Position numbers and translations under genes: made by a program
Part shown: positions 8,231 to 17,289 of the stretch, piece after piece
Layout: each line of letters begins with the position of its first letter
How positions within the stretch are numbered: position 1 is the first letter of the stretch
Notes under the pieces: model-generated
Seen by the model: only the letters and a program-made list of their open reading frames with translations
Database searches by the model: none
What the model was told of the DNA's origin: nothing
NCBI RefSeq assembly: GCF_018614955.1
Contig: NZ_JAGGNV010000004.1
Location: forward strand, 62,001-126,000
Source of the DNA: Variovorax paradoxus
GTDB lineage: Bacteria > Pseudomonadota > Gammaproteobacteria > Burkholderiales > Burkholderiaceae_C
DNA: 64,000 bases
Direction of reading: 5' to 3'

Positions 8231-9778
8231 CTAGGCCGGCAGCACCCCGGCGCGGCCGGCCTCGACCACGAAACGGGCCTGCGTGTAGAAGCTCGCGTCG
8301 GCCGGCACCGGATGCGCTGTCGCCCGGAATTCGCATTGCATCGCCTCGGGCGTGACTTCCATCAGCGCGTAGCCGCGCTCGTCGCCGCGCGCATGCACGA
8401 CGTCCGGGTTGTCGCGCCGCATGCGCGCCATCGCCGCCTGGCTCGCACCGCGCGAGCTGATCGAGCCGCCGACGAATTCGCTCGCGACGACCGCGGACCC
8501 AGGGTCGTTCGGCCGCACGCGCAGATCGGCCGCGACATGGCGGTGCACATCGCCACCGAGGGCCACCACGTCTTTCACGCCGGCGTCGGCAATGCCCTGG
8601 AACAGTTGCCGGCGCGCTTCGGGATAGCCGTCCCAGCCATCGGTCCAGGTCTGGCGGCCCTGCGGCGTGTCGCGGGCGGTGGAGCTCATCTGGGTGGACT
8701 GGCCGAACAGCTTCCACTGCCGCCGCGAATCGGCCAGGCCCTGCGCGAACCATCGCGACTGCTCGGCGCCGAGCATGGTGCGCGCCGGGTCCGCAAGCTC
8801 CGCGCAGCCGATCACCCCACGGCCGGAATCGTGGGCCGGATCGGCGCAGGCATGGTGGCTGCGGTGCTGGCGGCAATCCAGCGTCCAGAGCTCGGCCAAG
8901 TTGCCCCAGACATGGCGCTCATGGATGCGCATCGCCGCGCCCTGCGGCGGCAGCGCGAGCGGCATGTGCTCGAAATAGGCCCGGTAGGCCGCCGCGCGGC
9001 GGCGCAGGAAAAGCGCGGGCTCGGTATAGGCCGGGTCGCGGTCGCCGGCATAGTCGTTGACCACCTCGTGGTCGTCCCAGGTCAGGATCCAAGGATGCGC
9101 GGCATGTGCGGCCTGCAGGTCCGCATCGCGCTTGTAGAGCGCGTGGCGCTCGCGGTAGCCCTCCAGCGTGTGCGGTATGGGGGCGCCGTGCCGGCGCATC
9201 TCGGGATTCGCGCTGCTGCCTTCGTAGATGTAGTCGCCGACGAAGAGCACGAAGTCCAGCTCGCGCCCGGCGATCTCCCGGTGCGCGGCATAGAAGCCGT
9301 GCTCGTAGTTCTGGCAGGAGGCGAGCGCGAAGCGCAGCCGCCGCAGCTGCGCATCCGGCGCCGGCGCAGTGCGCGTGCGGCCCACCGGGCTTTGCGCATC
9401 GCCGCAGCGGAAGCGATACCAGTAGTCGCGCTGCGGCGCCAAGCCCGTTGCATGGACATGCACGCTGAAGGCGCGCGAGGCATCGGTCACGACCTCGCCC
9501 TGCATGACCAGGCGTTGCAGCGCGGCGTCGACGTAGATCTCGTAGCGCACGCTGCAGGCCGGCAAGGCGTTGCGGGCCGCTTCGTCTTCGGCCTCGGGCA
9601 GCAGCCGGGTCCAGAGCACCACGCTGTCGGGCCGCGGCTGGCCGCTCGCGACGCCGAGCGTGAAGGGGTTCGAGCGCCAGCGCGGCGCAGGCTGTGCGCA
9701 GGCCGCCAGCGGCGCGGTGCAGCCGGCGAGGGCAAGCCAGAGGGCGGCGCGGTTGAGGTCTCGGCGGCTGAGATTCAT
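8231..9778 (-). CDS. PhoD-like alkaline phosphatase/phosphodiesterase, exported
   Basis: A 515-residue protein of the PhoD family. The N-terminus has a twin-arginine motif (NLSRRDLNRAALWLALAGC) and possible lipidation cysteines, suggesting Tat export. Motifs include ASCQNYEHGFY, FVGDYIYEG, TWDDHEVVNDY and GGDVHRHVAADL, matching the metal site of Ca/Fe phosphodiesterases. An N-terminal Ig-like region carries FTLGVASGQP and VVLWTRL. It starts 8 bp after the PLD gene, on the same strand, so the two form an operon and may act in sequence on phospholipids or teichoic-type polymers outside the cell. Confidence 0.9.
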   Translation of the reverse strand: MNLSRRDLNRAALWLALAGCTAPLAACAQPAPRWRSNPFTLGVASGQPRPDSVVLWTRLLPEAEDEAARNALPACSVRYEIYVDAALQRLVMQGEVVTDASRAFSVHVHATGLAPQRDYWYRFRCGDAQSPVGRTRTAPAPDAQLRRLRFALASCQNYEHGFYAAHREIAGRELDFVLFVGDYIYEGSSANPEMRRHGAPIPHTLEGYRERHALYKRDADLQAAHAAHPWILTWDDHEVVNDYAGDRDPAYTEPALFLRRRAAAYRAYFEHMPLALPPQGAAMRIHERHVWGNLAELWTLDCRQHRSHHACADPAHDSGRGVIGCAELADPARTMLGAEQSRWFAQGLADSRRQWKLFGQSTQMSSTARDTPQGRQTWTDGWDGYPEARRQLFQGIADAGVKDVVALGGDVHRHVAADLRVRPNDPGSAVVASEFVGGSISSRGASQAAMARMRRDNPDVVHARGDERGYALMEVTPEAMQCEFRATAHPVPADASFYTQARFVVEAGRAGVLPA

Positions 9779-9786
9779 GGCGCTCC

Positions 9787-11361
9787 TTACAACAGCTCTT
9801 CGCCCACCAGCGGCAACAACATCCAGTTCTGGAAGCGCAGCAAAAAGTAGCCGCCCGGCTCGTCGTCGTGGACGATGTCGTTGCCGGCCTCGTCGTACTC
9901 GAGCCACTGCACGTGCTGGCCGTCGGGTGCGAGTCGGAGCCGGTAGGAGATGTTGGTCCGCGCGCCTGACAGGAGCCGCCTGAAGTCCGCGACCAGCTCG
10001 GCGCTGTTGACGACCAAGCCCGTCTCGGTATTGACCGAGGACGAACGGCGGTCCAGGTTCATGGAGCCGATGAAGAGGCGGTCGTCGTCGATCACCGCCA
10101 GCTTGGCATGCAGCCGGCTGATGGACTTGCCGAAATCGCCGAAGCGGCCGGACTTTCCGCTGAGCACCGGCCCGATCTCGCGAATGCTCACACCGATCCT
10201 GAGCATGTCGGCGCGGTAGCGCGCATAGCCCGCGTAGACCAGCGGTTCGTCGGTGGCGCCCAGCGAGTTGGTGACGAGCTCGATGCGCCCGCCCCGCGCC
10301 ATTGCGGTCTTCATCATCGACATGCCACGCTCGCCGGGAATGAAGTACGGCGACACGATCATCACCTCCTTGCGTGCCGAATTCACCACGCCGAGCGCGC
10401 CTTCGTTCACGCTGCCGCGATAGGCTTCTTCGCTGCTCGCGCGCGTGATCTTGGCCGGATCGTCGGCGAACAGTTGCGCGCTGGCCCAATTGAGCTCGAG
10501 CGCGCCCGTCTCGAGCTGCTGCCCGACGGCGCTGCGGCCCAGCACGTCACGCGGGCGCAACGGCACATCGGGCGCGGCCGCGCTTGCGAGCTCGTCGAAA
10601 CGGCGCTGGGCAAGCTCCCGCGGCATCGCTCCCGGCACCAAGTTGCCGATCGGCCGCACCTGCTCGCTGTTCCAGTAGCGGTCGAAGGCGTCGGACATCT
10701 CGCGCACGATGGGCCCGCAGGACAGCAGGTCCACGTCGATGAAATTCGCAGACGTGCCGCGCATGAAGTATTCGCTCGCGATGTTGCGCCCACCCGAGAC
10801 CGCGAAGCGGTTGTCGGCGACCAGTTGCTTGTTGTGCATGCGGTGGTTGATGCGGCGAAACTCGTGCAGCGAGAACAGCACCCGCGCACCGAGCGATTCC
10901 GCGCGCGACGGCAGCGGATTGAACAGCCGCACCTCGATGTTCGGGTGCGCGGCCAGCGCCAGCAGCAGCTCGTCCTCGCCGCCTGTGTAGAGGTCGTCGA
11001 GCAAGAGGCGCACGCGCACGCCGCGCCCTGCCGCGTCGCGCAGCTCTCGCAGGAAGAAGAGGCCGACCTCGTCGTTCTGGATCAGGTAGTACTGCACGTC
11101 CAGCGACTTCCGGGCGTGGCGGGCCAGCGAGATGCGTGCGTCGAAGGCAAAGGCTGCTTCGGGCAGCAGGCGAAAGCCCGAATAGCCGCTCTGCGCGCGC
11201 GATGCTGCATTCGCGGCGAGCCGCCCCAGCTGCGTGTCGTCGACGTCGGTGATCGCGTGCGACGGCGTGCCCGGCACCGGCGCAGGCAGGGTCGCGCAGC
11301 CGCCGAACAGCATGGCAGCTACAAGCACCAGCGCGTTTCCGAGTTTCGCGAGCGTCGGCAT
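9787..11361 (-). CDS. Phospholipase D/cardiolipin synthase-type lipoprotein
   Basis: A 524-residue protein with a lipoprotein signal (LFGGCATL, cysteine about residue 22). Two HKD half-sites are present: HNKQLVADNRFAVSGGRN and HAKLAVIDDDRLFIGSMNLD. Two HKD motifs in one chain are the active site of the PLD superfamily (phosphatidyl transfer or hydrolysis). I prefer ATG 11361 to the TTG at 11370. It is the first gene of an operon with the PhoD-like phosphatase. A paralogue lies at 51279-52856 and shares the N-terminal block order (LDVQYYLIQ versus LDLQTYHIA; HRMHNK in both). Confidence 0.9.
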   Translation of the reverse strand: MPTLAKLGNALVLVAAMLFGGCATLPAPVPGTPSHAITDVDDTQLGRLAANAASRAQSGYSGFRLLPEAAFAFDARISLARHARKSLDVQYYLIQNDEVGLFFLRELRDAAGRGVRVRLLLDDLYTGGEDELLLALAAHPNIEVRLFNPLPSRAESLGARVLFSLHEFRRINHRMHNKQLVADNRFAVSGGRNIASEYFMRGTSANFIDVDLLSCGPIVREMSDAFDRYWNSEQVRPIGNLVPGAMPRELAQRRFDELASAAAPDVPLRPRDVLGRSAVGQQLETGALELNWASAQLFADDPAKITRASSEEAYRGSVNEGALGVVNSARKEVMIVSPYFIPGERGMSMMKTAMARGGRIELVTNSLGATDEPLVYAGYARYRADMLRIGVSIREIGPVLSGKSGRFGDFGKSISRLHAKLAVIDDDRLFIGSMNLDRRSSSVNTETGLVVNSAELVADFRRLLSGARTNISYRLRLAPDGQHVQWLEYDEAGNDIVHDDEPGGYFLLRFQNWMLLPLVGEELL

Positions 11362-11421
11362 GCGCCGCAATGTAACGTGCCGCGCCCCCTATGATCGGCG
11401 CGCATTCAACAAGGGACACGC

Positions 11422-12651
11422 GTGCTCAACGGCCTCTGGCTCGGTTTCTTTCTCACGGCAGCGCTGGCCGCGCTTTCGCGCTGGCTCATCGGCGGCGACG
11501 CCGCCGTCTTCGCCGCCCTGGTTGAAAGCCTGTTCGCGATGGCCAAGCTCTCGGTCGAAGTGATGGTGCTGCTGTTCGGCACGCTCACGCTGTGGCTGGG
11601 CTTCCTGCGCATCGCCGAGGCGGCCGGGCTGGTGGCCGGGCTCGCGCGCATGCTGGGGCCGCTGTTCCGGCGCCTCATGCCCGAGGTGCCCGCGGGCCAT
11701 CCGGCGCTGGGCCTCATCACGATGAACTTCGCGGCCAATGCGCTGGGCCTGGACAACGCGGCCACGCCGATCGGCCTGAAGGCGATGCGCGAGCTGCAGT
11801 CGCTCAACCCGAGCGCGACCACGGCGAGCAATGCGCAGATCCTGTTCCTGGTGCTCAACGCCTCCTCGCTGACACTGCTGCCTGTCAGCATCTTCATGTA
11901 CCGCGCGCAGCAGGGCGCGGCGGATCCGACGCTGGTGTTCCTGCCGATCCTGATCGCGACCAGCGCATCGACGCTGGTCGGGCTGCTCTCGGTCGCCTTC
12001 GTGCAGCGCCTCAAGCTGTGGGATCCGGTGGTGCTGGCCTACCTGCTGCCGGGCGCGTTGCTGCTCGGCGGCTTCATGGCGCTGCTGGCGACGCTTTCAT
12101 CGGCTGCGCTGGCTTCGCTGTCCTCGCTGCTCGGCAACCTCACGCTGTTCGGCATCGTGGTTGCTTTCCTGCTGGCCGGCGCGCTCCGGCGCGTGAAGGT
12201 CTACGAATGCTTCATCGAAGGCGCGAAGGAAGGCTTCGACGTCGCGAAGAACCTGCTGCCCTACCTGGTCGCGATGCTGTGCGCGGTCGGCGTGTTGCGG
12301 GCCTCGGGCGCGCTCGACCTGGTGCTCGCAGGCATCCGTTGGTTGGTGGGCCTCACCGGCTGGGACGCACGCTTCGTCGACGCGCTGCCCACGGCGCTGG
12401 TTAAGCCCTTCTCCGGCAGCGCGGCGCGCGCGATGCTGATCGAGACCATGCAGAGCCAGGGCGTCGACAGCTTCGCGGCGCGGGTCGCGGCCACCATCCA
12501 GGGCAGCACCGAGACCACCTTCTACGTGCTGGCCGTGTACTTCGGGGCCGTGGGCATCCAGCGCGCGCGGCATGCGGTGGGGTGTGCACTGCTGGCGGAA
12601 CTGGCCGGCGTGGTCGGCGCCATCGCCGTCGGCTACTGGTTCTTCGGCTGA
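11422..12651 (+). CDS. SpmA/SpmB-like fused nucleoside-recognition membrane protein
   Basis: A 409-residue polytopic membrane protein with a GTG start after AAGGGA. It contains two GATE-type (nucleoside recognition) halves: the first around GLITMNFAANALGLDNAATPIGLKA, split as GLITMNFAAN and ALGLDNAATP; the second around ALPTALVKPFSGSAARAM and GSTETTFYVLAVYFG. These correspond to SpmA and SpmB of spore formers, joined here as is common in non-sporulating Gram-negatives. Transport or signalling role is unproven. It is divergent from the PLD operon. Confidence 0.85.
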   Translation: MLNGLWLGFFLTAALAALSRWLIGGDAAVFAALVESLFAMAKLSVEVMVLLFGTLTLWLGFLRIAEAAGLVAGLARMLGPLFRRLMPEVPAGHPALGLITMNFAANALGLDNAATPIGLKAMRELQSLNPSATTASNAQILFLVLNASSLTLLPVSIFMYRAQQGAADPTLVFLPILIATSASTLVGLLSVAFVQRLKLWDPVVLAYLLPGALLLGGFMALLATLSSAALASLSSLLGNLTLFGIVVAFLLAGALRRVKVYECFIEGAKEGFDVAKNLLPYLVAMLCAVGVLRASGALDLVLAGIRWLVGLTGWDARFVDALPTALVKPFSGSAARAMLIETMQSQGVDSFAARVAATIQGSTETTFYVLAVYFGAVGIQRARHAVGCALLAELAGVVGAIAVGYWFFG

Positions 12652-12714
12652 AAGCTTGCGACAGCGCCAGCCGAGGCGATCGGCCAGAATAGGCCTTCAC
12701 TTCCCCGCTTCCCC

Positions 12715-13224
12715 GTGACCGCTCCCGCCCAGGCGCAACCGCCTTCCTTCACGTCCGACGAATTCCGCGAGGCGCTCGGCATGTTCGCGACCGGCGTGAC
12801 CATCGTCACGGCGCGCGCCGCCGACGGCAGCCTCGTCGGCCTGACGGCCAACTCCTTCAACTCGGTGTCGCTCGACCCGCCGCTGGTGCTGTGGAGCCTG
12901 GCGCGCGGCGCGGCCTCGATGGCGGCGCTCAGCACCGGCTCGCACTACGCGATCAACATCCTGGCCGCCAGCCAGAAGGACCTGGCCGAACGTTTTGCGA
13001 CCAAGGACGTCGACCGCTGGGCCGATGTCGCCTTCAGCGAAGGCGTGGGCGGTGCGCCGGTGCTGGTGGGCGCGGCGGCGAGCTTCGAGTGCTTCAACCG
13101 CAGCCGCTACGACGAAGGCGATCACGTGATCTTCGTCGGCGAGGTCGAACGCTGCACGCACAACCCGGGCGCCTCGCCGCTGCTGTTCCACGGCGGGCGC
13201 TTCTACACCGAGCATCCGCTGTAG
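12715..13224 (+). CDS. Flavin reductase-like FMN-binding protein
   Basis: A 169-residue split-barrel flavoprotein of the flavin reductase family. The hallmark segments are FATGVTIVTARAADG, VGLTANSFNSVSLDPPLVL and a C-terminal FHGGRFY. Relatives either supply reduced flavin to a partner monooxygenase or reduce substrates directly; no oxygenase lies beside it. It starts at GTG 12715 right after a putative CCCCGTG context with little ribosome site. It is convergent with the GntR regulator. Confidence 0.87.
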   Translation: MTAPAQAQPPSFTSDEFREALGMFATGVTIVTARAADGSLVGLTANSFNSVSLDPPLVLWSLARGAASMAALSTGSHYAINILAASQKDLAERFATKDVDRWADVAFSEGVGGAPVLVGAAASFECFNRSRYDEGDHVIFVGEVERCTHNPGASPLLFHGGRFYTEHPL

Positions 13225-13236
13225 CGCAGGCAGCGC

Positions 13237-13956
13237 TCAGCGCCGCAGGCTGAGCTTGTAGCGGAAGGTGTCGGCGCGGTAGACCGCGATCTCCACGTGC
13301 ACCGGCCCGCCGCCGGCCGCATGCACCAGCCGCTCGACCTGCAGCACCGGCGCGCCGGGCGCGAGCTGAAGCAGCTTCGCTTCCTGCGGCCGCACCAGCC
13401 CGGCGCCGATCTCCAGCTGCGCCTCGCCGATCGCGAGGCCGCCTTCGTGCTCGAAGATCTCGATGAGGTCGCGCTGCGAGAAGTCCACGCGCGCCAGCCG
13501 CTCACCCAGGAAGCGCGGCAGGTAGGAGTTGTTGACCGAGAGCGGCTCGCGGTCGAGATAGCGCAGCGTCTGCAGGTGGTACACGGTCTCGCCGGCCGCG
13601 AGCTGCAACTGGCGCGCCACGGCAGCCGGCGCCTTCACTTCGCGCCACGCGAGCCGCTTGCTGCTGACCGCGTGCTGCTCCAGCGCGAGCGCCTCGTTCA
13701 GGCCCTGCAGGCGGTTCAGGCTCTGCGCCGCCTTCGGATGGGATACGAAGGCACCTTTTCCGTGCAGCTTGACGATCAGGCCCTCGGCCTGCAGCGCACC
13801 CAGGGCCTGCCGCACGGTGATGCGGCTCACGCCGTGCTCGGCGGTCAATTCCGATTCGGAAGGCAGCTTGGCCCCCGGCGCGAGCCGGCCGTCGAGGATG
13901 CGCGCACGCAGCGCGTCGCGAAGCTGCGCATGCAGCGATTGCGGAAGTTCAGACAT
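13237..13956 (-). CDS. GntR-family regulator, HutC subfamily
   Basis: A 239-residue regulator. The N-terminal winged helix (KLPSESELTAEHGVSRITVR) is followed by a UTRA/chorismate-lyase-like effector domain, with YLPRFLGERL and VLQVERLVHAAGG. The ATG at 13956 follows GGGTGACGA. It is divergent from the Bug/TauE/amidohydrolase operon, and a perfect dyad at 13997-14020 lies in the shared promoter region. The simplest reading is that it represses that operon and itself and is released by the operon's substrate. Confidence 0.9.
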   Translation of the reverse strand: MSELPQSLHAQLRDALRARILDGRLAPGAKLPSESELTAEHGVSRITVRQALGALQAEGLIVKLHGKGAFVSHPKAAQSLNRLQGLNEALALEQHAVSSKRLAWREVKAPAAVARQLQLAAGETVYHLQTLRYLDREPLSVNNSYLPRFLGERLARVDFSQRDLIEIFEHEGGLAIGEAQLEIGAGLVRPQEAKLLQLAPGAPVLQVERLVHAAGGGPVHVEIAVYRADTFRYKLSLRR

Positions 13957-13996
13957 TCGTCACCCTGGGATTTGATTTGGCATAGGGTTTGCATGG

Positions 13997-14020
13997 CTTG
14001 TTATGACTTGTCATAACAAG
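13997..14020. promoter_or_regulatory. Perfect 11+2+11 dyad, likely GntR/HutC operator
   Basis: Arms CTTGTTATGAC and GTCATAACAAG are exact complements separated by TT. The dyad is AT-rich in a GC-rich background, lies 40 bases from the regulator start and 63 bases from the Bug start, and is the only such element in the gap. Size and symmetry suit a dimeric GntR-family regulator. Confidence 0.82.
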
Positions 14021-14083
14021 TAGTATCTCGCACTGTCTGGGTGCTTTTCTTTTCCGTTCATTCCATCGACCGAGGAAACGACC

Positions 14084-15067
14084 ATGTTTGCAACCCGCGC
14101 CTTCTTCCGTTCCGCCGCCGCGCTCGCGCTCGGCTTGAGCCTCGGTGCCGCCCAGGCCCAGGGCTACCCCGCCAAACCGATCTCGCTGATTGTGCCGTTC
14201 TCGGCCGGCGGCGGCGTCGACGCCACGGCGCGCCTCTTGACTGCCAAGCTCGGCGAGCTGCTCAAGCAGCCGGTGGTGATCGAGAACGTGGCCGGCGCGG
14301 CCGGCACCATCGGCACCCAGAAGGCCGCGCGCTCGCCGGCCGACGGCTACACGCTGCTGTTCGCGGTGGCCAGCCCGCTCAACGTCGCGCCGCTGGTCGC
14401 ACCCTCGGCCGTGCGCTACGACACCTTCAAGGATTTCGTGCCGGTCGCGACGGTCGGTACCTCGCCGTTCGTGCTGATCGGCAAGACGGCGCTGCCCGCG
14501 CGCACCGCGGGCGAACTCATCCAGCTCGCGAAGGCGCAGCCGGGCAAGCTCAACTTCGGCACCGACGGCGTCGGCACCTCGCTGCACGTCACGGCCGAGA
14601 TGTTCAAGCAGCGCGCCGGCATCGACATCGTGCACGTGCCCTACAAGTCGGGGCCGCAGGTGCTGACCGACGTCGCGGGCGGCCAGGTCGATCTGGCGGT
14701 GCTGCCGCTCACGCTGGCGCAGCCTTTCATCAAGGACGGCAAGGTGAAGGCCTTCGGCGTCACCTCGCTGGCCCGCTCGCCCAGTGCGCCGGCGATCCCG
14801 GCGCTGGCCGAGACGCCGGAGCTCAAGGGCCTGGAGATGGATTCGTGGCTCGGCGTGCTGGCCCCGGCCGGCACCCCACCCGCCGTGATCGCGGCCTGGG
14901 TGAGCGCGCTCGACGCCACCCTCAAGGATCCGGAGATCGTGCGCAAGCTCGGCGACGTCGCGGTCAAACCGCAGCTGATCGCCGGGCCGGCCTTCGCCGA
15001 CTACCTGGCCAAGGAACGCAAGACCATCGCCGGCGTGGTCCAGACCGCCGGCATCAAGGCCGAGTAA
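14084..15067 (+). CDS. Bug-family (TctC-like) periplasmic binding protein
   Basis: A 327-residue secreted binding protein. It has a signal peptide ending AAQAQG, then the family pattern YPAKPISLIVPFSAGGGVD, PADGYTLLF, PGKLNFGTDGVGTS and VHVPYKSGP. Bug proteins bind carboxylates, amides and similar small molecules in the periplasm; many work without a dedicated membrane pair, and no TctA/TctB gene is present here. It is first in a likely operon with a TauE-type permease and an amidohydrolase, so the ligand may be the amidohydrolase substrate. Confidence 0.92.
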   Translation: MFATRAFFRSAAALALGLSLGAAQAQGYPAKPISLIVPFSAGGGVDATARLLTAKLGELLKQPVVIENVAGAAGTIGTQKAARSPADGYTLLFAVASPLNVAPLVAPSAVRYDTFKDFVPVATVGTSPFVLIGKTALPARTAGELIQLAKAQPGKLNFGTDGVGTSLHVTAEMFKQRAGIDIVHVPYKSGPQVLTDVAGGQVDLAVLPLTLAQPFIKDGKVKAFGVTSLARSPSAPAIPALAETPELKGLEMDSWLGVLAPAGTPPAVIAAWVSALDATLKDPEIVRKLGDVAVKPQLIAGPAFADYLAKERKTIAGVVQTAGIKAE

Positions 15068-15080
15068 CGAGAGTCTCCCG

Positions 15081-15833
15081 ATGCTGATGACGATGACCAG
15101 CGCCTGGATCGTGCTGCCGGCCGTGCTCTTGGCCGGCGCGCTGATCGGCGCCAGCGGCATCGGGGGCGTGCTGCTGGTGCCGGTGCTGACCCAGCTGGGC
15201 GCGGTGCCGCTGCCGCAGGCGATCGCCGCGGCATCGCTGGGCTTCGCGCTGCCCGCACTGGTCGCGCTCGGCCCGCTGCGCCGGGAGCGCGCCCTGGCCG
15301 CGCGCTGCGTGCCGCTGCTCGCTGGCGCGCTCGCGGGCGCCGCCGCCGGGGCGCTGATGCTGCGCTGGCTGCCGGCCGGCCTCCTCATGTCCGGCGTGAC
15401 GGCGTTGGTGCTTTTCGCGGGCTGGCGCGGCTTGATGGCGGCATCCAACCCGGCGCCCGCCTCCGCGGCAGCGCTCGGCACCACGGCCCTGCTCGCGCTG
15501 GGCGCGCTGGTCGGGCTCGGCTCCGCTCTCACCGGCACCGGTGGGCCGGTGCTCGTCATCCCGCTGCTGATGCTGCTGCGTCAGCCGCTCGCCTTCGCGG
15601 TGGTCGCGGCGCAGGCCATCCAGTTGCCCGTGGCGCTGGCGAGCAGCACGGTGCATGCGATCGAAGGCCGGCTCGATCTTTCACTTGCGCTGCTTTGCGG
15701 CATGTTGATGCTGGTGGGCTCGATTGCGGGGCAGCGCGCCGCGACCCTGCTCGACGTGCGGCAGATGCAGCGCATGGTGTCCCTGCTGCTGCTGGCCGTG
15801 GGGGCCTGGTTCGCCTGGCTGCTGCTCACCTGA
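15081..15833 (+). CDS. TauE/SafE-family membrane permease
   Basis: A 250-residue polytopic membrane protein of the TauE/SafE family. It has two similar halves, each with a glycine-rich motif (LIGASGIGGVLLVPVLTQLG and LVGLGSALTGTGGPVLVIP). Family members move sulfite, sulfonates or other small organic anions. It starts 13 bp after the Bug gene and is followed after 18 bp by the amidohydrolase, so it may import or export a substrate or product of that enzyme. Specificity cannot be read from sequence. Confidence 0.87.
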   Translation: MLMTMTSAWIVLPAVLLAGALIGASGIGGVLLVPVLTQLGAVPLPQAIAAASLGFALPALVALGPLRRERALAARCVPLLAGALAGAAAGALMLRWLPAGLLMSGVTALVLFAGWRGLMAASNPAPASAAALGTTALLALGALVGLGSALTGTGGPVLVIPLLMLLRQPLAFAVVAAQAIQLPVALASSTVHAIEGRLDLSLALLCGMLMLVGSIAGQRAATLLDVRQMQRMVSLLLLAVGAWFAWLLLT

Positions 15834-15851
15834 CATCCCTTCGGAGCGATC

Positions 15852-17258
15852 ATGCTGACTCCCGATCTTTTCGACTCGCGCCAGGACCTGCTGCTGGCCC
15901 CTGAATGGCTGATGCTGCCCGAGGGCCCGCAGCAGGACATGGCCGTGCTGGTGCGCGACGGCCGCTTCGCGCAGGTGGGCCGGCTGGCCGAGGTGCGCGC
16001 GGCGCATCAGGCGCTGGCGCCGATCGCATTGCCCCAGCGGCTCCTGATGCCCGGCCTGGTCGACACACACACCCACCTGACCCAGTCCTTCGGCAAGGCG
16101 CTCGCCTTCGGCGAACCCTCGGAGATCTTCCGCCGCATCTGGGTCCCGATGGAGTCGATGCTCGATGCCGATGCGGCCTACCTCGCCGCCAAGCTCTCGG
16201 CGCTCGAGTCGCTGCGCGGCGGCTTCACGACGGTGGTCGATGCGGGCACCCGATCGGAAGCCGGCCTCGATGCCGTGGCGAGCGCGGCACGCGACACCGG
16301 CATCCGCTGCGTGCTCGGCATGATCTGCAACGACGCCGGCCTAGAAGGCGACGAGGCCGGCACCCGGCGCATCCTCGACGCGGCCGCGACCTTCCTGGCC
16401 CGGCTCGAACACGATGCGCTGGTGCATCCCTCGCTCGCGATCTCGATCCCGGAGGCCGCGACCGATCGCATGCTGCACGACGTGGCGGCCCTCACACGGG
16501 AAAGCGGCCGCCGCTTCCAGACGCATGTGAATGAGCACCTGGCTGCCGTCGAACGCTCGCTGGTCGCGCGCGGCCTGCGCCCGCTCGAACTGCTGCATGC
16601 CTGCGGTGCGCTCAATGCATCGGCCCTGCTCGCGCATGCCACGCTGCTGACGCCGCGTGAAATGGGCCTTCTGCGCGACAGCGGCGCTGCCGTCGCCTAC
16701 AACCCGGTGGCCAGCCAGTGGAAGGGCAACGCGGTGCTCGATGCCGGCCTGCTGGCCATGCTGGGCGTGCCCTTCGGCCTCGGCACCGACGGCACGCGCG
16801 CCGACGGCTTCCGGCTGATGGACGCCGCCGAGGCCACGCAGCGACTCACGCACGGCCTGGCCAATGGCGACTCCTCCTGCGGCGGCGGCTGGCTGTGGCT
16901 CGATCACGCCACGCACCGCGGTGCCGAGGCCGCGGGCCTGGGCAGCGTCACCGGCCGCATCGCCTGCGGCCTGGTCGCCGATTTCCTGCTGCTCGACCTC
17001 GACGTGCCGGAGTTCGTGCCGAGCTGGGACCTGACATGGGAGCTGGTGCGCTTCGCGAACCGCGACCAGATCGAGGCGGTGTTCGTCAACGGCGCGCTGC
17101 GCCTGTGGAAGGGCTGGCCGCCAGCCTGGGATGCGCGCGCGCTGATGCGCGAGGTCGCCGAGATCGCGCGCCGCGACGTTCAGCGCGCGCCGATCCAGCG
17201 CGTGCATCCGATCGCCGATCTTCACCGCGCCGGACAGCAGCTCCCCGGCGCCGCCTGA
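15852..17258 (+). CDS. Amidohydrolase/deaminase of the chlorohydrolase group
   Basis: A 468-residue metal-dependent hydrolase. The metal-site elements are in order: PGLVDTHTHLTQSFGKAL (HxH), QTHVNEHLAAVE, LLAHATLLT and GLGTDGTRADG (catalytic Asp). Relatives include SAH/MTA deaminases, guanine deaminase and TrzN/AtzB-type enzymes acting on aminated heterocycles. The NPVASQWKGNAV segment sits where substrate specificity is set, and I cannot name the substrate. A ribosome site (GGAGCG) precedes ATG 15852. Third gene of the GntR-controlled operon. Confidence 0.88.
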   Translation: MLTPDLFDSRQDLLLAPEWLMLPEGPQQDMAVLVRDGRFAQVGRLAEVRAAHQALAPIALPQRLLMPGLVDTHTHLTQSFGKALAFGEPSEIFRRIWVPMESMLDADAAYLAAKLSALESLRGGFTTVVDAGTRSEAGLDAVASAARDTGIRCVLGMICNDAGLEGDEAGTRRILDAAATFLARLEHDALVHPSLAISIPEAATDRMLHDVAALTRESGRRFQTHVNEHLAAVERSLVARGLRPLELLHACGALNASALLAHATLLTPREMGLLRDSGAAVAYNPVASQWKGNAVLDAGLLAMLGVPFGLGTDGTRADGFRLMDAAEATQRLTHGLANGDSSCGGGWLWLDHATHRGAEAAGLGSVTGRIACGLVADFLLLDLDVPEFVPSWDLTWELVRFANRDQIEAVFVNGALRLWKGWPPAWDARALMREVAEIARRDVQRAPIQRVHPIADLHRAGQQLPGAA

Positions 17259-17289
17259 AGGATTCGCGCAAGCGGGCTACGATCGGCGG

